Source: Nanobdellota archaeon
GTDB lineage: Archaea > Nanobdellota > Nanobdellia > Pacearchaeales > GW2011-AR1
Reading direction: 5' to 3'
Length of the DNA stretch: 35,749 nucleotides
Assembly (NCBI GenBank): GCA_018817905.1
Contig: JAHISS010000068.1
Coordinates: 1-35,749 of the forward strand
Shown piece by piece: positions 8,431-16,589 of this stretch. The notes below the pieces were generated by a model. That model saw nothing but the letters and a program-made list of their open reading frames with translations. It made no database searches and was not told where the DNA came from. The position numbers were made by a program, and so were the translations under genes. Positions within the stretch are counted from its first letter, which is position 1, and each line of letters starts with the position of its first letter.

Positions 8431-10293
8431 TTACTTCGAAATAACTTCCCTCTTGTCTCTGCTGCTCTGGAGAACTTTTCCTTCAGGTTTTTTGTTAAGA
8501 ACCTCGTTTTTCTTCTTAACTGCCCAGTCCTTGAAAATCGCCCCAGGATTATTCTGCTTTATAGCACTCAACAATAATTCCTTATTCCTATAAAACAAAT
8601 TCATCACCTTGCCGATTTCTTCCAAACTCCGAACGTTGTTTTTAATAAGCCACGTCAAAATGTTCTGCTTTGCCTTCAAATCTTCTTGAATTTCTGTTTG
8701 AGACATTCCAGTATTTCTGCTAATGTCTTCAAAAAAACGCGAGCTTTCGCTGTGCCTAACAATCTCGTCCCTGTCCGCAATCAAGCGATATAAAATATTT
8801 GCCTTCGCGCCGCTCCGTTCAGCCTCAACCTCTGCAAGTTGAAGGATTCTTCTCCTGCCTCTTCTTCTGTCTCTAAACATCACAACATTAAGATTAATCG
8901 CCTTCAACAGATTCGGAGGAACATTTAACGGAGGATTTATCAGACGAGAAATAGTTTCTGGCGCAGAGTCAGCGTGAACAGTAGAATAAACACTATGCCC
9001 TGTATGCATTGCCTCAAACAAAACCATTGCTTCTTTTTCTTTCCTCATCTCACCAAGAACAATTCTATCCGGTCTCATTCTCAAAGAATTAACCAATAAA
9101 TCCAACATTGAAACTTCCCCCTTGCCTTCGGGATTAGGAGTCCTTGTAACAAGCGGAGTCCAATACAAAAAGTCAGGCAGCATCAGTTCCCGAGTGTCTT
9201 CAATACTGATTATTCTCTGATTCGGTGGAATAAACGGCATGCATGCGTTCAAAAAAGAGGTCTTCCCACTTCCGGTTCCACCTGAAATCAAAACGTTCAT
9301 CTCATATTCAATCGCGAGCCACAACAACGCCGCAATTTCCAAATTGCAGGTTTTATTGTTAACCATGTCAACTATTGTAAAAGGATCGCGGGCAAATTTT
9401 CTTATTGTAATTGTATTCCCCTTAGTATTCACCGGATAAAGCACCGCATTAACCCTGTCCCCGGTAACTAAATGCGCATCAAGAAGAGGACTCAGCACAG
9501 TAATCTGCTTTCCAACCCTCCTCGCAATGATATTTGAATAATTAATTATCTTCTCCTCCTTCTCAACTGTGATGTTTGTCAAAAGCCAGCCATACTTTTT
9601 GTAAAAAACTCTTATCGGTTCTTTCGCAGAAGGGATTACAATTTCCTCAAGATTCGGATCAGCAATCAAAAATTCTATCTGTCCGAGGCCAAGCATTTCC
9701 TGCATCAAAGTCCCAACCAAAAAATCTTCAACATCTTTTTCTGTATGGGGAAGTTTTTCCTTCAACAATTTTCTGGCATCATCCATAAATCTTTTCTTTA
9801 TTTTCGAAAACAAAGAAGGGTCTGTAAGTTCTTTCATGCTGACAGTTGTTGCAGAAATAAGCTCATTCCTTATCTCCCCAAGAAAAATCGAGGTCGGGGC
9901 GCTGATTTCTGGAATGTAAAGGTTGTAAGTTATTCCTGATTCATCTTTCCTGATTTCTGTTTCAACATGCGCACCGTCAACAACAAGTTCATATTTTTCA
10001 AGAACATTCCCGCTCCCCTTGCGCTGAACTTTACGAACTTCTCCTTTCATCTGAAAAACTTTTTCTGCAGCAGGTGCAGCAGGTTTAACAACCGCAGGAG
10101 CTTTTGCTGCAGCAACAGGTTCCTTCACAACCTCTTTCGGTTTCTCCTGAACTGGTTCTGCTGGTTTTTCCACTCTTTTTTCAACCTTCTGAGAAGGATC
10201 ATATTCATGTTCGCCCTCTTCTCCAGGCAAAGGAGGCAGTTCTGGAAAATCTTCGACAAAACTTCCTTTTTTCCCTGATTCCATTTTATTCAC
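8431..10293 (-). CDS. Type II/IV secretion system ATPase (GspE/VirB11/ArlI-like)
   Basis: 620 aa; ISGGTGSGKTSFLNACMPFIPPNQRIISIEDTREL; VNSLRMRPDRIVLGEMR; AMHTGHSVYSTVHAD. Confidence 0.95.
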   Translation of the reverse strand: MNKMESGKKGSFVEDFPELPPLPGEEGEHEYDPSQKVEKRVEKPAEPVQEKPKEVVKEPVAAAKAPAVVKPAAPAAEKVFQMKGEVRKVQRKGSGNVLEKYELVVDGAHVETEIRKDESGITYNLYIPEISAPTSIFLGEIRNELISATTVSMKELTDPSLFSKIKKRFMDDARKLLKEKLPHTEKDVEDFLVGTLMQEMLGLGQIEFLIADPNLEEIVIPSAKEPIRVFYKKYGWLLTNITVEKEEKIINYSNIIARRVGKQITVLSPLLDAHLVTGDRVNAVLYPVNTKGNTITIRKFARDPFTIVDMVNNKTCNLEIAALLWLAIEYEMNVLISGGTGSGKTSFLNACMPFIPPNQRIISIEDTRELMLPDFLYWTPLVTRTPNPEGKGEVSMLDLLVNSLRMRPDRIVLGEMRKEKEAMVLFEAMHTGHSVYSTVHADSAPETISRLINPPLNVPPNLLKAINLNVVMFRDRRRGRRRILQLAEVEAERSGAKANILYRLIADRDEIVRHSESSRFFEDISRNTGMSQTEIQEDLKAKQNILTWLIKNNVRSLEEIGKVMNLFYRNKELLLSAIKQNNPGAIFKDWAVKKKNEVLNKKPEGKVLQSSRDKREVISK

Positions 10294-10835
10294 TCCTCCT
10301 TCTCATCGTTCTCCTCATCGTTCTCACCTTGTCCAACTTTTTTCAATCTCACTTCAGGTCCGCCAATCCTCGGATAAGTCAATTCAGCGAACTTTCCAGT
10401 TTCAAGACTCTTAGCCCAGCTCTCAATAATCTCTTCGTCAACATCAAAAACCCTTGCCGCCGTCGACAATCTAAAATGCCCTACCCTCTTCAAAAGTTCA
10501 TAAAAATTATCCAGCTCTGTTCCCTTAGTAAAATGCATCTTATTCTTCAAAATTTCCAAGTCGTGATACTCTTTTTTCAAATCAATCTTATGCTTCGCAT
10601 AAACAAAAAGAATTCCCATCAAGATAAGTGCCCATTCAAAAAAAAGAATTATTTCAGACAGCGGGAATCTAAAACTTTCTTCCCCATCGACATCGCTTTC
10701 ATCAACAGCAAAACCAGCAATCCCACTAAAATGAAACTCCCCGCCGTAAAAATAAAGATGGGCCAGCAGATGCCCAACTGCAAGAACTCCAACAAATATT
10801 AAAAAAAATCTTGCGATGTGCACCCCTTTTTCCAT
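10290..10835 (-). CDS. Two-TM protein with cytoplasmic wHTH-like C-terminal domain, likely pilus assembly accessory
   Basis: 181 aa; two hydrophobic helices then YELLKRVGHFRLSTAARVFDVDEEIIESWAKSLETGKFAELTYPRIGGPEVRL; overlaps the ATPase start by 4 bp. Confidence 0.75.
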   Translation of the reverse strand: MEKGVHIARFFLIFVGVLAVGHLLAHLYFYGGEFHFSGIAGFAVDESDVDGEESFRFPLSEIILFFEWALILMGILFVYAKHKIDLKKEYHDLEILKNKMHFTKGTELDNFYELLKRVGHFRLSTAARVFDVDEEIIESWAKSLETGKFAELTYPRIGGPEVRLKKVGQGENDEENDEKEE

Positions 10836-10944
10836 GTATATCTTAAAACAAGAACCTTTAAAATATTAACTGTCTTTCATGTTCTGTTGAAAAAGTCAGA
10901 AAAGGAATGTGCTATTTTTTCAACAGTCAAATATATCAGAAAAG

Positions 10945-11358
10945 ATGCAAAAAGAAAAAAGAGGTCAAATTAGCACAGAGTATGTTATAATAATTTCGTT
11001 TGTCCTGTTCCTTGTGCTGAGCACTCTCGGCATTGCGTTCTTTTATTCCGCTCAAATTCGCGACGCAATAAAATTCCACCAAATAGAAAGTTTCTCACAA
11101 AAACTAACCTCTCTGTCTGAATCCATTTACTACTCTGGAGAACCGTCGAGAACAACAATGACTGGCTATCTCCCAGAAGGAATAAACGAACTTCAGATTT
11201 TAGATTATTTCATCGTTTACAACGTCTCAACAAACAGCGGCAACGCAATAACAGCTTTCAGGAGCAATGTTAAATTAAGCGGAAGCATATCTCCCTCGAG
11301 CGGACTGCGGAAAATTTACCTAAATGCCACCGAAGACAGCGTCGTGGTTTATGGGTAA
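10945..11358 (+). CDS. Archaeal class III signal peptide type IV pilin
   Basis: MQKEKRGQISTEYVIIISFVLFLVLSTLGIAFF: prepilin peptidase-type KRG/QISTEY motif. ATG at 10945 preferred over track start 10909. Confidence 0.85.
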   Translation: MQKEKRGQISTEYVIIISFVLFLVLSTLGIAFFYSAQIRDAIKFHQIESFSQKLTSLSESIYYSGEPSRTTMTGYLPEGINELQILDYFIVYNVSTNSGNAITAFRSNVKLSGSISPSSGLRKIYLNATEDSVVVYG

Positions 11359-11389
11359 GATGAACGCACCACAAACAGAAAACACAGAA

Positions 11390-11615
11390 AAATAAAATGT
11401 TACAAAAAACTAACCCTCAAAAAAATTTAATAAAACTCCCAATCGCAGAAGATAAAATCAAAAGACAATCGTTATCAACAACCCCTATTCTCCCATTTGA
11501 TTCTGGTTTATGTGACAACCTTGAAGTGGGGCGGGGCGACGCAAGAAAATATATTTTTACCCAATCACAGCAAGCCGGGGAGGTTTCCCACCAATTAAAT
11601 TCCAAGGCATCCTTG
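11390..11615 (+). repeat. Dispersed intergenic repeat, copy 1
   Basis: Shares TTAATAAAACTCCCAATCGCAGAAGATAAAA...AAAGACAATC...GATTCTGGTTTATGTGA-AA-CTT...GGGGCGGGG...CAATTAAA with copies at 25255-25452, 27240-27437 and 23160-23251. Confidence 0.7.
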
Positions 11616-11625
11616 AATTGATGTA

Positions 11626-12018
11626 ATGAAAAAAAACAAAGCCCAATCTGCAATTGAATTTCTCATCCTTGTAGGAGCAGTTTTCTTTTTTGTCGTTACC
11701 CTAACTGGGATATTTCAACAAAACATCAGCGAAAAAACAATTGAAAAGCGAAACTTCGAAATTCAAGAATTAGCACTGGCAGCACAAAACGAACTCAACA
11801 TCGCAGCAAAAGCTACCGACGGCTATCGGCGGGAATTCTACCTTCAAGAAAAAGTCGCAGGAATTGACTACGAGATAAATTTAATCGGCAGCTTTGTCTA
11901 CTTCAACACATCTGACGGCAGGCACACCATAGGAATTCCAGGCCAAAACGCCACAGGAAACTTCGTCAAAGGAACAAATGTGATTGAAAAACAGAATGGG
12001 ATTATTATTTTGAATTAG
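11626..12018 (+). CDS. Archaeal class III signal peptide type IV pilin-like protein
   Basis: MKKNKAQSAIEFLILVGAVFFFVVTLTGIF: KAQSAIEF pilin motif plus hydrophobic helix. Confidence 0.83.
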   Translation: MKKNKAQSAIEFLILVGAVFFFVVTLTGIFQQNISEKTIEKRNFEIQELALAAQNELNIAAKATDGYRREFYLQEKVAGIDYEINLIGSFVYFNTSDGRHTIGIPGQNATGNFVKGTNVIEKQNGIIILN

Positions 12019-12051
12019 TAGTGATGGTTCCTAAATCTTTTCAGTCTTTCT

Positions 12052-12423
12052 CTAACCAAACAATCTTTCAACAGCCCCAGCAACTTCATTTTTTAATACA
12101 CCACTGCCGCTAAGCCCTGCAATAGCAAAATAAAAAAGAACAACTAAAATAATTATGATAATGTTCAAAATCAAAAATACAACATTTTTCTTCTTACTGT
12201 AAATCTCCTTTCCAAGCCCGCGAATAGAAAACAAAGAAAGTATTGGTATTGCAACCCCTGCCAGCGATAAAATGATTGTATAAAATATACCGCTAACATT
12301 CCACTCCAGCCCGTTTTCACCTAAAGTTTTAGAAAAAAGAGGGAGATAAATAAAAGTACAAATCACAACAGCCAAAATCGCTATTATCGCAACGACAATA
12401 AAGACCACCTTTTTCATAGCCAA
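12052..12423 (-). CDS. Small multi-TM hypothetical membrane protein
   Basis: 123 aa with about three hydrophobic helices. Confidence 0.65.
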   Translation of the reverse strand: MAMKKVVFIVVAIIAILAVVICTFIYLPLFSKTLGENGLEWNVSGIFYTIILSLAGVAIPILSLFSIRGLGKEIYSKKKNVVFLILNIIIIILVVLFYFAIAGLSGSGVLKNEVAGAVERLFG

Positions 12424-12500
12424 CTAAACATTTCGAAGATTATAAACTTTACTCAACAACACTTTTGATCTCAATAACTGCGCGGCACTACCCAAATTCA

Positions 12501-12590
12501 CCTTTTGCAATTGATAATTCGGTTTGCACAACTCTCAATTGCAAACCGAAACTATCTGGGCGTGGTGGGTGGGTGCAAAAGGCAAAAGCC
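12501..12590. other. Intergenic element with nested and mutually exclusive inverted repeats
   Basis: CCTTTTGCA 12501-12509 / TGCAAAAGG 12574-12582; TTCGGTTTGCA 12518-12528 / TGCAAACCGAA 12540-12550; alternative TTTGCAATTG 12504-12513 / CAATTGCAAA 12536-12545. Confidence 0.6.
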
Positions 12591-12625
12591 AATCTGCCAT
12601 GCCAATCATTCTACAACGCTCTTTC

Positions 12626-15600
12626 CTAACCAAACAATCCCTTCAACCAATCCCAAAACCCTTCACCTTCAGGAGACAGCTCCATCTTTTCTTTCTCAAT
12701 AAAACCACCAGCACGCTGCTCAGGAACTGGTTCTCTTTGAGGCGCTTCTCGTGAGACGCTTCCGTTGTCTTCCACCATATCTTTTTCACAACACAAATAT
12801 CCAGGATAACCTTCATCAGCACATTCATCTCCAGAAGCCAGTATCACATTACAGTCATCCGGCAACATACAAACACCACCCAACTCGCTGCACGTCAAAG
12901 GCATCGTCCTAACGCAACATTGATATTCTGAACCATATTCTTGCTCACACCAAGCATCTCCTTCTGGAACATAATCCTGTCCGCAACCATCGCTTCGGCA
13001 TTGGTGTTGTGGTTCACAAGACATAATTGGTTCCTTCAAACAAACAAACCCGTAGTCGTCGTCATCCGAAACGAGAAATTCCTGCAACTGGCAATTGCTT
13101 CCGTTCATTGCCTGCGTTCCACAAGAGTCATAAACAACCTCGTCGCAAACAGGATGAACGAAATGAAATCCCGTATCATGCCATAGTTTATGTTCAGTTA
13201 CTCGCACAAATCCGATACAGCCATAATAATGCCCCGGATAACCTTCGCACACTTCACCAGGTCTCAAATGAAAACTATCGCAAACCGAATTCAACTCCAA
13301 ACTGTTTGCAAGCCAGCCATCTTCGGATTCACAATATGAAACAGCTTGGCCATACGTCAAATTCATCTCATATCCGTTGAAAACACATTTATCAATTTGC
13401 GGAAAGTATTGCCAGTTCAGTGGACATATTTTTGGCGAACTTTCGATTTTATGTAAAGAAGGATAATGTCCGTCTTCTTGATACCAAACATTTTCAAAAT
13501 CCCAACCAACATAAGTATCGGCAGGTCTTGGAACAGAAGTCATTTCTTCTGTTGTGCGACCTTCTCCACTCCCATACGGGCTCTCTGTTTGACCGGAAGA
13601 ATTAACGTCCCAATATGAGAAAATTGTTTCGCCTAAACTACAACAACCTACCAAACCACCAATCAAACCATCACAATCTAAACAGCTTACCAACCCTGAT
13701 GAATATGAATTAATTATTTTTCCTCTGTAATCGTCACCAATTAGCCCGCCACTGCAATAGCTCAATGCACTAACCTGTGTATGCGAATAAGAGTTTTCTG
13801 TGGTTAAATTCCACGAATCTCCAACTAATCCCCCCACATAGTACTCTCCAATTACAAGTCCAGTAGAAGATGACTGCGTGATTTGAGAATATGCTGCATG
13901 CCCCACCAGCCCACCAATTCGAATGTTTCCTTCCACCCTTGCATCTTCAATTGATACTTTATTGACTACACTCTCTCCCTTAATCGAACCTGCTAATCCA
14001 CCAACAAAATCATCGCCCTTTAAGGTTATATTAATTAGCGTTAAATTTTTAATGACTCCACCATCTATCTCCCCAAATAAACCAACTTTATCTTTAGTTG
14101 TCTGATAAACAAAATTTGAAATCTTATGGCCGTTTCCGTCGTAGGTTCCATAAAAATTTTCAATTGGCTCAAAGTTCTCTAAATCAGACAAATCAATATC
14201 GCAAACCTGAACATAACTTCTTTCTGGGAAATCTCTAATTTGGTCAAATTCTTCGGGTGTACAGATCTCAATAAGACATACTCCGTCTGAACAAGGACAG
14301 GAAAATCGAGTGTGAGTATATACGTCCCCATTGCAGCGATACTCTATTAAAACAGTTCCATTAATAATACATCTATCTGTTGCATTTGCCCTATTCTCCA
14401 ACTCAACAGTGCCCTTCAGATAAGGATTAATTCCATCAGGATATTCTAGCGTTGTATCTGAATCTTGGCATTTTACACATGCTCCATCTAAGCAAGCCAA
14501 GGGACACCCATACAACTCATAAAGGAGATCACCCTGCCCATTACATCGCCATTCTTGCAAGTCTCCCCAGAAAGAGCATTTTTCTTCTCGGTCAACATAA
14601 TAGTCGCCGTCACTAAAAGAAGCTACCCCTCTTACTAAACTTTTTTCATAGTAATCTCGCCCCCCATCTGTATCAATACAGTCTATCATATTGAATGGGA
14701 AGGTTTCACTATTATCTTCCGCTGAGTCACATGATGGATCGCCCAAATCAATTAGTCCATCTCCATCGTTATCAATTCCATCATTGCATTCTGTAGTTCC
14801 ACAACGGAATCCATTAGCCATATACTCACTTGGATCGTTATCGTTACAATCCCCTATGAAATCGTTGCATCCCGGTGGGCAATTATCTGGCTTTGTTGGA
14901 GAAATCCCCCAATTACAGTAACCATCGCCATCATTGTTTTCACAAGTTACTATTCTTGGTACTAAGTCGCTAATTGCTGGATCGAATAAACTATAAGTCC
15001 ACTCAAAATCCTCAAAAGGAATCATTATTTCACCATAACCCTCTTCTCCCCAATTATCCCCCCAACTATTTTTGAATATCCAAATGTCTTCTCCCTGACT
15101 GTCATTATATCCGATTAAAGCCATCGCATGCCACCAGTCCCAAATGCCACCTGAAACAGAACCTTTTATAATTCGAGTTTTGAGAAATTCCTCGTTTTGA
15201 ACCATTGAATTAAACTCTTCCTTGGCAGCTATTTTCATTTTTTCATCAGGATCAGCACATTTGTTAACACAAGATTCATCACTTGCACTGTAGGGAAAAC
15301 AGTTTTCGTCTACAACTCCTTGTGACTTGATATAATCCAGCGCGTAACCCGGTTGACCCCCATCACAACTGCCCCCTCCACTACAGGACAACACATCTTG
15401 CTCTGATAAATCCAGGTCAATATGCTGATTGAAATAAAGATTTGTTAAGAGTTCAGTGGCCCCCACAGCAGCAAATGCCCAACAGCTTCCGCAACTGCCC
15501 TGGTTCTTGACAGGAGTATTCCAATTTTCTCCGTGGACGTTTCTCCAATCCCAACTTTCCGGAAGTTCGGAAGGAGAAAAAAGCACCTTGCCCGATGAAG

Positions 15601-16498
15601 ACTGTTCGTTTTCTTCTTTATCAATTTCCTGTTCTTCCGCGATTATTTCAGGTTCTTGTTCTGGCAGTTCTTGATGAGTTTTTGGTACCTCTCGTGTTAT
15701 CTCTTCTTGCATTTTAGGTTTTGTTCTACTTGGAGAAACTTCAAAAATTCCTCCTTTATAATACTCAAACCCCTGTAAGTTAGGTAATTCATCTGGAATT
15801 TGGCCATTGCCCCCCAACAACTTTCTTTTTTCCTCATAAGTAAAACCAGAAACAGATGTCTTATCCGGCATCCACCTCAAATTTTCTCTAGCAACTTTCT
15901 CCTGCCAAGCCTCAACTTTCAAGTTTTCCTGATTATCTAAGTAAACCTCATTCGGCAAAAGATCCTGAGAAGATTTTGAACTCAAGGGAAGAACTTCAAT
16001 AGAATCTATCCGCAGCAAGGCATCCTTAATCTCGACTGCAATAGATTTAATTTTCTTCCCGTCAAAATTACACGTCTCCTCACAGATAGACAAAACCTCG
16101 AAGTCCTCACCCAAGACCAGCGAATCACTTCCGAATATTAAATGCTTTCTTCCGAGTTCATCAACAGCAAGTACTCTTGCATAACCCGCCGGAGAAAAAA
16201 TTTCCCCGTCCCCTGAAAAAGTCACAGAAGAAACAGGTTCATCAAAATCAAGAAGAACAATTTCGCTTTTCTCAAAAGCTCCATAAACTTCAGTCTTAAC
16301 AACGCCCTTATCAGGAACAGTGAGATATGAAAGACTTTCCCAATACATTAGCAGATTACTTGAAAAAATATACGCTTGGTCGTATTGCTCAGAACTCGGA
16401 CCCAACCCCACATCCTCCTCTCCAACAAAATATTCCAACCCTGCAAAAACTGCGACAAACAAAATAATCAAAACAATCCCAACAACCTCTTTTCTCAT
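12626..16498 (-). CDS. Secreted papain-family (C1A) cysteine protease with MopE/Ca-binding-like, GLUG-repeat and C-terminal Cys-rich modules
   Basis: 1290 aa; NQGSCGSCWAFAA, WWHAMALIGYND, FKNSWGDNWGEEGYG catalytic motifs; CNDGIDNDGDGLIDLGDPSCDSAED; GGLVG repeats; N-term MRKEVVGIVLIILFVAVFAGLEYF; C-term CC-containing repeats and FWDWLKGLFG. Confidence 0.92.
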   Translation of the reverse strand: MRKEVVGIVLIILFVAVFAGLEYFVGEEDVGLGPSSEQYDQAYIFSSNLLMYWESLSYLTVPDKGVVKTEVYGAFEKSEIVLLDFDEPVSSVTFSGDGEIFSPAGYARVLAVDELGRKHLIFGSDSLVLGEDFEVLSICEETCNFDGKKIKSIAVEIKDALLRIDSIEVLPLSSKSSQDLLPNEVYLDNQENLKVEAWQEKVARENLRWMPDKTSVSGFTYEEKRKLLGGNGQIPDELPNLQGFEYYKGGIFEVSPSRTKPKMQEEITREVPKTHQELPEQEPEIIAEEQEIDKEENEQSSSGKVLFSPSELPESWDWRNVHGENWNTPVKNQGSCGSCWAFAAVGATELLTNLYFNQHIDLDLSEQDVLSCSGGGSCDGGQPGYALDYIKSQGVVDENCFPYSASDESCVNKCADPDEKMKIAAKEEFNSMVQNEEFLKTRIIKGSVSGGIWDWWHAMALIGYNDSQGEDIWIFKNSWGDNWGEEGYGEIMIPFEDFEWTYSLFDPAISDLVPRIVTCENNDGDGYCNWGISPTKPDNCPPGCNDFIGDCNDNDPSEYMANGFRCGTTECNDGIDNDGDGLIDLGDPSCDSAEDNSETFPFNMIDCIDTDGGRDYYEKSLVRGVASFSDGDYYVDREEKCSFWGDLQEWRCNGQGDLLYELYGCPLACLDGACVKCQDSDTTLEYPDGINPYLKGTVELENRANATDRCIINGTVLIEYRCNGDVYTHTRFSCPCSDGVCLIEICTPEEFDQIRDFPERSYVQVCDIDLSDLENFEPIENFYGTYDGNGHKISNFVYQTTKDKVGLFGEIDGGVIKNLTLINITLKGDDFVGGLAGSIKGESVVNKVSIEDARVEGNIRIGGLVGHAAYSQITQSSSTGLVIGEYYVGGLVGDSWNLTTENSYSHTQVSALSYCSGGLIGDDYRGKIINSYSSGLVSCLDCDGLIGGLVGCCSLGETIFSYWDVNSSGQTESPYGSGEGRTTEEMTSVPRPADTYVGWDFENVWYQEDGHYPSLHKIESSPKICPLNWQYFPQIDKCVFNGYEMNLTYGQAVSYCESEDGWLANSLELNSVCDSFHLRPGEVCEGYPGHYYGCIGFVRVTEHKLWHDTGFHFVHPVCDEVVYDSCGTQAMNGSNCQLQEFLVSDDDDYGFVCLKEPIMSCEPQHQCRSDGCGQDYVPEGDAWCEQEYGSEYQCCVRTMPLTCSELGGVCMLPDDCNVILASGDECADEGYPGYLCCEKDMVEDNGSVSREAPQREPVPEQRAGGFIEKEKMELSPEGEGFWDWLKGLFG

Positions 16499-16589
16499 CC
16501 ATCAATAAACTTTCAGACTTATATAAAATTTACTACGCCGCCTTCAAAAATTACAACATCTATTTCCGATTCCGAAATCTGTTAAAATC

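Noticed and set aside
10104-10802. 232-aa plus ORF antisense to the ATPase and accessory gene
   Set aside because: Antisense shadow ORF without recognisable motifs.
11397-11621. Short ORF MLQKTNPQKNLIKLPIAEDKIKRQSL..., similar to ORFs at 25262-25468 and 27244-27465
   Set aside because: Looks like a conserved micro-protein, but another copy of the same element (23160-23251) has stops and substitutions are not codon-biased; treated as a non-coding repeat.
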